Positions 44,033 through 52,230 of a stretch of 64,000 nt of DNA are shown here, piece after piece. Source of the stretch: Roseiarcus sp963813555 (GTDB taxonomy: Bacteria > Pseudomonadota > Alphaproteobacteria > Rhizobiales > Beijerinckiaceae); NCBI GenBank assembly GCA_963813555.1, contig CAWEZX010000018.1, positions 310,001 to 374,000 of the forward strand, written 5' to 3'. The notes below the pieces were generated by a model. That model did not search any database. It was not told the DNA's origin and saw only the letters and a program-made list of their open reading frames with translations. Within the stretch, counting starts at the first letter, position 1; each line of letters begins with the position of its first letter. The translations under genes were made by a program, and so were the position numbers.

Positions 44033-44879
44033 GGCTGGCCGGGCGCCCGCACGGAAATTCTGGCGTCCGCCGGCAGGCCCGGGACCAGTTCGTGCGAGAG
44101 ATTATCGATGTCGATGCGGATCCGGTAGACGAGCGTCACCCGCTCGGCGTGGGTCTCGACGCTCTTCGGCCTGAATTCCGCGGCCTCCGAGACGAACGAG
44201 ATGCGCCTGGATATTCTTGTTCGGGATTGGAATCCGTCGTCACCGTCGCCGCTTCGCCCAACCGGATCCTGCCAACGTCCGGCTCGTTGACGTAGGCCCT
44301 CAGCCACACGTGGTCGATGTCGGCGAGCGTGACAATCGCGGCGCCGGGCGACACGACCTCGTCGAGCTCGGCCTGGCGGACGAGGATAACGCCCTCGAAC
44401 GGCGCCTTCAGCGTGGTATAGCCGAGGACGATCGTGGCCATCTCCAGCGCCGCACGCGCGCTCTCGATATTTGCGATCGCGAGCGCGACGCTCCGGTCCG
44501 CGGACGCCTCAAGTGCCTTGTCCCGCTCGAGCGCCGCTCTCGACTGTTTGAGTGTAGTCTCGGCGACGTCGCGGGCGTCGACGGTGCCCGCGCCTTTGGT
44601 GAGGAGCGTCTGCGCCCGGTCGAATTCGAGCTTTCTCAGCGCGACGTCGGCTTCGTCGCTGATCACGGTCTTTCGAGACGCCTCGACATTTTGCTCCGCG
44701 ACGTCGAGCTGCACCTGCTGCGCGGTCAGGCTTGCCTGTGCGATCACGACCTGTTGCTTGTAATCCGCGTTGCCGAGGCAGGCGAGTACGGTTCCCGCTT
44801 TGACCGTCGCCCCCTCGTCGAACGGAAGCTCGACGTGAGCAACGCCCCTCCCCAGATTAAGGATCCGCATCGCCGCCAC
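44029..44879 (-). pseudogene. HlyD/EmrA-type membrane fusion protein, frameshifted
   Basis: Family segments: HVELPFDEGATVKAGTVLACLGNADYKQQV (lipoyl half), a long coiled coil (RKLEFDRAQTLLTKGAGTVDARDVAETTLKQSRAALERDKAL), then TTLKAPFEGVILVRQAELDEVVSPGAAIVTLADIDHVWLRAYV. After NPEQEYPG at about 44207 one base is missing, and the rest (RISFVSEAAEFRPKSVETHAERVTLVYRIRIDI ... LPADARISV) is in another frame, ending at 44029. The N-terminal membrane anchor is not visible either. First gene of the degraded exporter operon. Confidence 0.8.
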
Positions 44880-44962
44880 GAAAAGCTCCAGCCCCTCCTT
44901 TCGGGCGCATAACGCTGACTGTTGTCAGAGCTGATTATTATCGATTGAGCCTCGCGCGGCGT

Positions 44963-44976
44963 TTGATACAGGTCAA
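44963..44976. promoter_or_regulatory. FNR/FixK-type box TTGATACAGGTCAA
   Basis: One mismatch to TTGAT-N4-ATCAA. It lies 84 bases upstream of the HlyD start on the minus strand, and 134 bases upstream of the phasin on the plus strand. Confidence 0.65.
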
Positions 44977-45042
44977 GAACGCGCGCTCGCGGCAAAGCGA
45001 GTTTTCCGGTGCTGGTCCATGCCGTAGGTCCCGCGCTGAACG

Positions 45043-45056
45043 TTGATATGAATCAA
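45043..45056. promoter_or_regulatory. FNR/FixK-type box TTGATATGAATCAA (perfect)
   Basis: Perfect TTGAT-N4-ATCAA palindrome 54 bases upstream of the phasin start codon (45110). The distance suits activation of the phasin/PHA genes at low oxygen. Confidence 0.75.
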
Positions 45057-45109
45057 TGCACAGCCATTCGCAACGAGGCAATGGCGGCTGCAGACCACGG
45101 AGTGATGTT

Positions 45110-45502
45110 ATGGCCAAAGACCCAAATCTAAATCGTGGGGGGAACTTGTCGCAGCCCGATAGCATGCTGGCTGAGTTAGCCTCGACCCGGAAAAAACAAA
45201 TCGAGGGGCTCATGGCTATGCAGACTGAGCTCATCAAGAGGTTCCAGGAGGCGAACCAAAGCTGGTTCGAACGCATACAATCGGAAGCCAATCTCGCTTC
45301 CGAGTTTGCGGTTAGCCTGACGGCGGCTCGATCGATCCCAGAAACGGCAACCGCCTTTCAGGAGTGGAACAGCAGACATAATGAGCTGGCAGCCGAAGAC
45401 GCCCAGCGCATTCTTGCTGAGGGTCAGAAGTTCGTGGAGACGGGAGCGCGCTTGTTGTCCAAAGGGTGGCTTCCCAAGGGCGGGGGCGTCGGAAGTCCAT
45501 AG
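45110..45502 (+). CDS. Phasin-like polyhydroxyalkanoate granule protein
   Basis: 130 residues, helical: LAELASTRKKQIEGLMAMQTELIKRFQEANQSWFERIQSEANLASEFAVSLTAARSIPETATAFQEWNSRHNELAAEDAQRILAEGQKFVE. This amphipathic all-helical pattern with an aromatic centre is that of phasins. The ATG at 45110 follows CACGGAG. A perfect FNR-type box lies upstream and the PHA synthase gene follows, so the functional link to PHA storage is strong. Confidence 0.75.
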   Translation: MAKDPNLNRGGNLSQPDSMLAELASTRKKQIEGLMAMQTELIKRFQEANQSWFERIQSEANLASEFAVSLTAARSIPETATAFQEWNSRHNELAAEDAQRILAEGQKFVETGARLLSKGWLPKGGGVGSP

Positions 45503-45711
45503 GTTGATTAGAAAATCGACCGGTGCGGGCTGAATTTCATCCGCATGGCCATACGCTTGCGGTCGCGTCGCAAAGCAGACGCCGATCCCGAAAGCGGGGC
45601 GGCTCGGCTGCGTCGCGGGGCATGCGGAGCATCGTCCACGTTGGGCTCTCAAGTCGCTGCTTGGTCGGCGCTAGCGGCACATCAAAATCTATTCGGAGGA
45701 CCTCCACGGAA

Positions 45712-45915
45712 ATGGAGTCGAACATTAGAGAGCGGCCTGAGGTTTCGGAGGAGGAGCGGACTTCGATCGAGCTACTCAAGCGGATTCGGAAACTGCGTTG
45801 GATGGGAATGCAGGAGGAGGCGGAAGAGCTGCAACGCGCGCTCAAGATGCAACTTTCAGTGCGTCCAACCCAGCTTGTGGGTAGTCTATTGGCCGACCCT
45901 GTCGATACGGACTAG
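45712..45915 (+). CDS. Small helical protein of unknown function between phasin and PHA synthase
   Basis: 67 residues, ESNIRERPEVSEEERTSIELLKRIRKLRWMGMQEEAEELQRALKMQLSVRP. A short charged helical hairpin, possibly a regulator or granule protein. The start at 45712 is preceded by GGAGGACCTCCACGGAA, a somewhat distant ribosome binding site; the frame is open upstream to 45523 but that part looks non-coding. The neighbours suggest a role in PHA metabolism. Confidence 0.5.
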   Translation: MESNIRERPEVSEEERTSIELLKRIRKLRWMGMQEEAEELQRALKMQLSVRPTQLVGSLLADPVDTD

Positions 45916-46034
45916 CGGAGCGCACTCGGCCAAAGCGGGCAGTTCACTCCGTTCGAAATCAGAGGGCACGGGAGACTCATCGTGCCGTCGATTGAACACG
46001 GCCCTTTGAACGGAACTTATCAGTGGAGGTTATC

Positions 46035-48140
46035 ATGGCGGCAGTCGCCCTCGTTCACTCTAGCGATGTCAAGGCGTCGCAAGAAATCAAGTCCGAGACC
46101 GGCGCGGCCGTCGCTCGAAAATCATCTCCGGACACCCCCTTCCAGGTCATAGATCGCATGGCGCATGCAGCCATGGCGGAGACGACTGGCGGCCTTTCGG
46201 CCGCCGCGCTCGCGCTAGCCTTCTTCGACTGGTCCGTGCATCTAGCGCTTTCGCCCGGCAAACAGCTTGACCTCGTACATCGGTCGATTGACGGGGCCGT
46301 TGGCAATTTCGCCTTCGCAGCGCGATCTTCCCTCGGCTCGAAGAGCGACCCGTGCGATGGCGCGTTACCGCAGGACACGCGATTCCGCGCGCCGGCTTGG
46401 CAGACCTTTCCCTTCAACATCTACGCCCACAACTTCCTCTCAATCGAGCGTTGGTGGCAAGCAGCGACGACCAACCTGCGAGGCGCGGGCCAGCGCCGCC
46501 AGGCCATGGCGAATTTCGCGGGGCGCCAAATTCTCGACAGTGTCTCTCCTTCAAATTTCATTTTGACGAATCCAGAGGTTTTTGAGCGTACACGGGCGGA
46601 AGCGGGCGCCAATTTGTTGCGCGGTCTGACGAATTGGGCCGCAGACGTGGAGCGAGAACGAGCCGGCGCGCCGCCCTATGGCTCAGAGGCGTTCAAGGTC
46701 GGGGAAACGGTCGCGGTGACGCCGGGAAAGATCGTTCATCGCACCCGTCTCGCGGAAATCATCCAGTACGCCCCTACGACGGATGATGTGCGTCCGGAGC
46801 CGGTGGTGATCGTGCCGGCCTGGATCATGAAGTACTACATCCTCGACCTATCGCCGGTGAATTCGCTGGTCAAATTCCTCACTAAGCAGGGGTTCACCGT
46901 TTTCATGATTTCCTGGAAGAATCCCGGGGTCGAAGACCGTGACACGAGCCTGGACGAATATCGAACTGAAGGCGTCCTCGCCGCAATCAAAGCGGCGACC
47001 GCGATCACTGGCGCCCGCAAGGTGCATGCGACCGGCTATTGTCTTGGCGGAACATTGCTGGCGATCACAGCCGCGGCCATGGCGCGCGACGGGGATGACC
47101 GGCTCGCCAGTCTGAGCCTTTTTGCCGCGCAGGCCGACTTTACCGAGGCAGGCGAGTTGACGCTCTTCATCGACGAGAGCCAGGTCACGTTTCTCGAAGA
47201 CATGATGTGGGAGCGCGGCTATCTGGAGGCCCGGCAGATGGCTGGCGCATTTGAAATGTTGAGATCGAAGGATCTGATCTGGTCGCGCAGCGTCCACGAT
47301 TATCTTATGGGCGAGCGCTCCACCCCTATCGATATTATGGCCTGGAACGCTGACGCCACGCGTATGCCTTACCGCATGCATTCGCAGTATCTACGCTCGC
47401 TTCTTCTGAAGAACGATCTCGCCGAGGGCCGCTTCAAGGTCGGCGACCGGTCTGTTGCGCTAGCCGACATCCGATATCCGATGTTCGTCGTCGCGACCGA
47501 GCGCGATCACGTGGCGCCCTGGCGGTCCGTATTCAAGTTTCACCTTCTGACCGACGCCGAACTCACCTTCGTGCTGACAAACGGAGGTCATAATGCGGGA
47601 GTCCTTTCCGAACCTGGCCACCCGCGTCGCCACTTCCGCACCGGTGTTAGAAAGCATGGCGAGCCCTACGTCGATCCCGACGCTTGGCTCGCCAATCACG
47701 AGCCGCGCGACGGTTCGTGGTGGCCGGCATGGAGCGGGTGGCTTGCCGCGCGATCCGGCAAGCAGGCGCCGCCGCCGCCGCTCGGCAACGCGGCAGCTGG
47801 CTTTGCGGCGCTCGAGGATGCGCCCGGACGCTATGTCTTCGTGAGGCGAGCGACAGCAGACAATCAAAAACTCGGCCGATCGCAGCCCGATCGAGAACAG
47901 GAGCAGCCCGGAGAGTCAAATGGACCTGCAAGGCAAGGTGATCGTGGTCACGGGCGCCGCTCAAGGGCTCGGCCAAAAGATGGCGGAGATTTTGGCCGGA
48001 CAGGGCGCGAACCTTGCTCTCGCCGATCTGGATCACGCGAAACTCCAGGATACTATCAAGCTCTGCGCGAAAGCGGGCGGAAAAGCCAAGGACTACCCGG
48101 TCGACGTGACCGACGAGCCGGCGGTCGAGGCGTTATTTAG
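46035..48140 (+). CDS. phaC: Polyhydroxyalkanoate synthase with an aberrant C-terminal run-on
   Basis: Start ATG 46035 (MAAVALVHSSD) with GGAGG five bases before. The N-terminal domain contains TFPFNIYAHNFLSIERWWQ and NPEVFERTRAEAGANLLRGL. The alpha/beta-hydrolase core has the lipase-like box GYCLGGT with nucleophile Cys336, Asp491 in ATERDHVAPW and His519 in NGGHNAGV, the full catalytic triad. It polymerises hydroxyacyl-CoA. Family members end shortly after LEDAPGRYV; here the frame runs about 95 residues further (VRRATADNQKLGRSQP...) through the start of the SDR gene. A TGA lies one base out of frame right after GRYVF, so a small indel probably removed the native stop. The core looks intact. 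Confidence 0.9.
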   Translation: MAAVALVHSSDVKASQEIKSETGAAVARKSSPDTPFQVIDRMAHAAMAETTGGLSAAALALAFFDWSVHLALSPGKQLDLVHRSIDGAVGNFAFAARSSLGSKSDPCDGALPQDTRFRAPAWQTFPFNIYAHNFLSIERWWQAATTNLRGAGQRRQAMANFAGRQILDSVSPSNFILTNPEVFERTRAEAGANLLRGLTNWAADVERERAGAPPYGSEAFKVGETVAVTPGKIVHRTRLAEIIQYAPTTDDVRPEPVVIVPAWIMKYYILDLSPVNSLVKFLTKQGFTVFMISWKNPGVEDRDTSLDEYRTEGVLAAIKAATAITGARKVHATGYCLGGTLLAITAAAMARDGDDRLASLSLFAAQADFTEAGELTLFIDESQVTFLEDMMWERGYLEARQMAGAFEMLRSKDLIWSRSVHDYLMGERSTPIDIMAWNADATRMPYRMHSQYLRSLLLKNDLAEGRFKVGDRSVALADIRYPMFVVATERDHVAPWRSVFKFHLLTDAELTFVLTNGGHNAGVLSEPGHPRRHFRTGVRKHGEPYVDPDAWLANHEPRDGSWWPAWSGWLAARSGKQAPPPPLGNAAAGFAALEDAPGRYVFVRRATADNQKLGRSQPDREQEQPGESNGPARQGDRGHGRRSRARPKDGGDFGRTGREPCSRRSGSRETPGYYQALRESGRKSQGLPGRRDRRAGGRGVI

Positions 48141-48155
48141 CCGCGTTCGCAGCGA
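47920..48155 (+). pseudogene. Short-chain dehydrogenase (FabG-like), truncated by IS6
   Basis: Starts MDLQGKVIVVTGAAQGLGQKMAEILAGQGANLALADLDHA (TGxxxGxG cofactor motif) after CGGAGAGTCAA. It continues to DVTDEPAVEALFSRV, where the IS6 terminus begins at 48156. About two thirds of the protein, including the Tyr-x-x-x-Lys site, is missing. A neighbour of phaC, it might have supplied a 3-hydroxyacyl step, but related SDRs have varied roles. Confidence 0.85.
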
Positions 48156-48830
48156 GGCATCGTCAACTTATTGAGCGAAGCTCGCAACGATGCTGAAATG
48201 GCGCGCCCGGGCTATGCGGCGATCTGGACGCCGGCAATGTCCTTCCACGCGTTCAGCGCGTCGGCGCGAAGCGCTCGATAGTCAGATGCTGAGAGGGCGT
48301 GGCGGGGAAAGTGGAAGAGGTTGGCGATGGGATCATGGATCGAGATGAAGCGCTGCAGTTGCCGCGGCGATTTGAACCGCTTCATGATCCGCTCTCGCCG
48401 CCTCGTTGGCTGATGGGAATTTTCGGCTCGATTATTGAGTCCCTTATGCTGGCGATGCTCGAACTTCATGCCCATGGCCGTGCGCGCGGCACCGTAAGAA
48501 CCGAGCTTATCGGTGACCAAGACACGCGGAGCGCGGGCCTGTTTGCGGAGGAGCTTGCGAAGCAGGCGTTCGGCGGCGCCTCGGTCGCGGCGACTCTGAA
48601 CCAAAGCGTCGAGGACAAAGCCGTCCTGATCGACGGCGCGCCAAAGCCAGTGCTTTTCACCATTGATGGCGACCACGACCTCATCGAGATGCCACTTGTC
48701 GCCGAATTGCGGCGCGCGCCGGCGCACTTCGTTGGCGAAGTCTCGGCCGAATTTCTCAGCCCAACGCCGGACGGTTTCGTGACTGACGATCATACCGCGG
48801 GCGGCCAGAAGATCTTCGACCATTCTCAGG
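48156..48830 (-). mobile_element. IS6-family element, copy A, truncated
   Basis: Left end GGCATCGTCAACTTATTGAG at 48156. The transposase frame (48823-48212) has all family blocks from MVEDLLAARGMIVSHETVRRW to DIAGVQIAA but lacks the first 40 or so codons, because the sequence switches at 48830 (CTCAGG) to the terminus of copy B in the opposite orientation. Almost identical to copies B and C. Confidence 0.85.
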
Positions 48831-48959
48831 CGGGACTGTCACGTTGACGATTTGTCGATGGTTTTGGGCTAGTTGGCGGCGATGAGCCAGACGTCAAATT
48901 CCTGCTATCGTGGTCATCGCTTTCCCGCTGAGGTCATCGCCCATGCGGTTTGGCTCTAT

Positions 48960-50375
48960 GGTCCCGTCGCGAGTTGTGTTGGAACTTGTTGACGCGTCTT
49001 CGGGCGACATGAAGCTATCCGATCATGCGGCGAGGTCAATTGTCTGGTCGGATGGCTTCTCGGCGAGGGTCTGCCATCCGTCGACCTTGCGCATGGTGAT
49101 CTGCCCGGAGGCGAGCAGCGCCCAGAACAGCATGGCGGCGGTTTCGGCGCAGGGCAGCACGGTCTGGGTCTTGATCCTGCGCTTGAACTCCTCATGCAGG
49201 CGCTCGATCGCGTTCGAGGTCCTGATCGACTTCCATTGGCTCGGCGGGAAGCGCGTAAAGGTGAACAGCCTGTCGCCGGCCTCCTCGAGGCTGTCGGCGA
49301 CGGCGCGGCATTTCAGGCGCCATTTGCGGAGGAACGCCTTGCGCCGGGCTTCGACCTCCTGTCTCGTCGCGGCGTAGATCATGTCGCGATAGTCGTTGGA
49401 GATTTCCTCGTGCAGACGCTCGGGCGCGTGAGCGAGCAGGTTGCGATGCTTGTGAACCGTGCAGCGCTGGACCGGCGCATCCGGCCAGAGCGCCGCCAGC
49501 GCCTTTTCCAGACCCGGCGCGCCGTCGGCGATGACGAGTTCGGGCGTCTTCAATCCGCGCTTCACGAGATCGTCGAGCAGCGCGCGCCAGGCGGCCTCGC
49601 TTTCGCCGCCCATGCTCCGGATCGCCAGCAGCACCTTCTGGCCGTCCGCGCGCACGCCGAGCGCCACCAGGAGCGAGACCGACGTCGCGCGTCTGTCGAG
49701 CCGGACCCGTACGAGCGTGCCGTCGAGGATCAACCGCACGATCGGCTCCTGGCCGAGCGGTCGCACGTTCCAGGCGTCCCAGTCGCCCTTCACCTTGCGC
49801 CATGCCCGGCTGACCACGTCCTTGCCGACCGGCCCGGCGAACACCGCAGCCAGCGCGCGCCGAACCCGGCGGGTGTTGGTCCCGGAAAGATAGGCCCCGG
49901 CGATCAGCGCGTCGGCGGCCTTGGTGCGGCGCTGGTAGGCGCGAAGCGAGGCGCTTTTCCATTCGCTCGTCTTGCCGTCCGCGCCCATCAGCCGAGCCCG
50001 CGGCACGGAAATCTCCGCTCTCCCGAAGGTCCCGGTCAGCCCGCGCTTGCGGTGGCCGTGCCGGACGCCGACGATTGGCGGCGGTTCGCCATCCTCGCTC
50101 GGCTTGCGTCGGCCATATCGCGGGCGCGACAATACGCCGGCAAGTTCCTCATCCAGCATCGTCTCGATGAACCCGCGCACCCGAGCGCGAACCCCGTCCT
50201 CGATCGCGTCGAACCAATCATCGAAAAGCAAAACCTCGGCGGCGACACCCGCCTCCTTCGTGGTATCCTTCGTCATGGCGTGGTCTCCATTCCAGCGCGC
50301 CAACGCCGGAATCGTTCGGGTTAGGCAACCCGGAGACTACGCCAACCCAATTCCAACCACCTCCGCGACGGGACC
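48960..50375 (-). mobile_element. IS256-family insertion sequence with 8-bp target duplication
   Basis: 1416 bp. Ends are inverted repeats GGTCCCGTCGCG (left) and the same on the other strand (right, 50364-50375). GGCTCTAT is duplicated at 48952-48959 and 50376-50383. The duplication is perfect, so the insertion into IS6 copy B is recent. Confidence 0.95.
49023..50276 (-). CDS. IS256-family (mutator-type) DDE transposase
   Basis: About 417 residues starting MTKDTTKEAGVAAEVLLFDDWFDAIEDGVRARVRGFIETMLDEEL. The DDE core is visible as VRLILDGTLVRVRL (Asp), ELVIADGAPGLEKALAALWPDAPVQRCTVHKHRNL (Asp and the C-x2-H signature) and IRTSNAIERLHEEFKRRIK (Glu). Full length with no break, and with a perfect target duplication, so it is likely active. 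A start at 50303 is also open. Confidence 0.93.
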   Translation of the reverse strand: MTKDTTKEAGVAAEVLLFDDWFDAIEDGVRARVRGFIETMLDEELAGVLSRPRYGRRKPSEDGEPPPIVGVRHGHRKRGLTGTFGRAEISVPRARLMGADGKTSEWKSASLRAYQRRTKAADALIAGAYLSGTNTRRVRRALAAVFAGPVGKDVVSRAWRKVKGDWDAWNVRPLGQEPIVRLILDGTLVRVRLDRRATSVSLLVALGVRADGQKVLLAIRSMGGESEAAWRALLDDLVKRGLKTPELVIADGAPGLEKALAALWPDAPVQRCTVHKHRNLLAHAPERLHEEISNDYRDMIYAATRQEVEARRKAFLRKWRLKCRAVADSLEEAGDRLFTFTRFPPSQWKSIRTSNAIERLHEEFKRRIKTQTVLPCAETAAMLFWALLASGQITMRKVDGWQTLAEKPSDQTIDLAA

Positions 50376-51075
50376 GGCTCTATTTCCGTTTCCCTCTCAG
50401 CCTGAGAATGGTCGAAGATCTTCTGGCCGCCCGCGGTATGATCGTCAGTCACGAAACCGTCCGGCGTTGGGCTGAGAAATTCGGCCGAGACTTCGCCAAC
50501 GAAGTGCGCCGGCGCGCGCCGCAATTCGGCGACAAGTGGCATCTCGATGAGGTCGTGGTCGCAATCAATGGCGAAAAGCGCTGGCTTTGGCGCGCCGTCG
50601 ATCAGGACGGCTTTGTCCTCGATGCTTTGGTTCAGAGCCGCCGCGACCGAAGCGCCGCCGAACGCCTGCTTCGCAAGCTCCTCCGCAAACAGGCCCGCGC
50701 TCCGCGTGTCTTGGTCACCGATAAGCTCGGTTCTTACGGCGCCGCGCGCACGGCCATGGGCATGAAGTTCGAGCATCGCCAGCATAAGGGACTCAATAAT
50801 CGAGCCGAAAATTCCCATCAGCCAACGAGGCGGCGAGAGCGGATCATGAAGCGGTTCAAATCGCCGCGGCAACTGCAGCGCTTCATCTCGATCCATGATC
50901 CCATCGCCAACCTCTTCCACTTTCCCCGCCACGCCCTCTCAGCATCTGACTATCGAGCACTTCGCGCCGACGCGCTGAACGCGTGGAAGGACATTGCCGG
51001 CGTCCAGATCGCCGCATAGCCCGGGCGCGCCATTTCAGCATCGTTGCGAGCTTCGCTCAATAAGTTGACGATGCC

Positions 51076-51808
51076 CTTGCGCGAATATGAGAAGCTTGCT
51101 CGGCAATGCGCTGCCGAGGGTCTCGACCATGTCCGCTTTCTCCTGCGCCTCGTCGAACTGGAGCTGATCGATCGAGAGCGACGCATGGTGGAGCGTCGGA
51201 TCAAGGAAGCGCGGTTCCCGGCGGTCAAGAGCCTCGACAGCTTCGACTTCGCGGCGATTCCTTCGCTCAACAAAACCCTCGTCCTGGAACTCGCCCGTTC
51301 CGAGTACGCGACCCGCCGCGAAAACGTCATCGCGGTCGGCAACAGCGGAACCGGCAAGACGCACATCGCTCTCGGGATCGGTCTCGCGGCCTGCCAGAAA
51401 GGGCTATCGGTCGGGTTCTATACGGCCGCGGCCCTTGTTCATGAATTGCTGGAGGCTCGCGATGAGAAGCGGTTGCTTCGTCTGCAGCGGCAGGTCGCCG
51501 GATACAAGCTCCTGATCGTCGACGAGCCTGGATATGTCCCTCTCTCCCAGACCGGGGCCGAGCTGCTGTTCGAAATATTCAGCCAACGCTACGAGCGCGG
51601 TTCAACCATCGTCACTTCGAACCTGCCGTTCGACGAATGGACCAGCGTGTTCGGGTCAGAGCGTCTGACCGGCGCGCTGCTCGATCGCCTCACTCATCAC
51701 GTCCATATCCTGGAAATGAATGGTGATAGCTACAGGCTCAATCAGAGCCAGCGGCGCTCACGCCGCAACAACGCCAACACGCCCAAAGACGATCTGACCC
51801 CAACCTGA
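51076..51808 (+). pseudogene. IS21-family IstB-like ATPase, 5'-truncated
   Basis: Reads LREYEKLARQCAAEGLDHVRFLLRLVELELIDRERRMVERRIKEARFPAVKSLDSFDFAAIPSLN, then Walker A AVGNSGTGKTHIALGIG, LLIVDEPGYVPLS (Walker B) and STIVTSNLPFDEW. This is IstB, the helper of IS21 transposition. The first few dozen codons are lost to IS6 copy B, whose last bases supply an in-frame ATG at 51071, so a slightly shortened protein could still be made. No istA is present. Confidence 0.85.
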
Positions 51809-52000
51809 CGCCCACCAAACAAGCCCGGGCTCGACGGCATTCTCGCCGGCATCATTGATGCATCTTTGCTCCGGAAAGCGATGCAATCTTGCTCCCGCGT
51901 TGACAGACGTGACATGCTAAGGACCATTTGACCCACCCGATTGTACCACTCGGGGGCCACTAAGCCTTATATTCCGGGGATCAGCGAGAAATCAACCCTA
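51809..52000. other. Short spacer, probable IS21 end
   Basis: No gene. AT-richer sequence with TGATGCATC-like words, probably the old right end of the IS21 element. Confidence 0.3.
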
Positions 52001-52085
52001 TGGTGCCCAGGAAAGGACTCGAACCTTCACGGCTTGCACCGCTGGTACCTGAAACCAGTGCGTCTACCAATTCCGCCACCTGGGC
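52001..52085 (-). tRNA. tRNA-Leu (anticodon CAG)
   Basis: Acceptor strands GCCCAGG (5') and CCTGGGC (3') pair perfectly, followed by discriminator A and an encoded CCA. D-loop region GGCGGAATTGGTAGACGC, anticodon arm CTGGT-TTCAGGT-ACCAG with anticodon CAG, a long variable arm typical of leucine tRNA, and T-arm GGTTCGAGTCC. Lies on the minus strand, 146 bases before the E1-alpha gene on the other strand. Confidence 0.95.
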
Positions 52086-52230
52086 ATGCGCCGCTTCTTA
52101 AGAGCGCGGGCGGGCGGCTGTCAACGGCGCAGCCGCCCTTGGCCGCCTGCATGACAATCGCGGCGCCTCAGGGCTAAAGTCCCCGAGATTAGCGTGAAGG
52201 GCGCTATGATTGAGCGCCAGAGGATTCCTG

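Larger units (their letters stand above)
48832..51075 (+). mobile_element. IS6-family element, copy B, split by an IS256 element
   Basis: Left end GGGACTGTCACGTTGACGAT at 48832; right end, read in reverse, GGCATCGTCAACTTATTGAG ending at 51075. The transposase starts at 48882 (MSQTSNSCYRGHRFPAEVIAHAVWLY), is interrupted after WLY at 48959, and resumes at 50384 with FRFPLSLRMVEDLLAARG to 51019. Removing IS256 and one 8-bp repeat restores a full transposase in frame. Confidence 0.92.
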
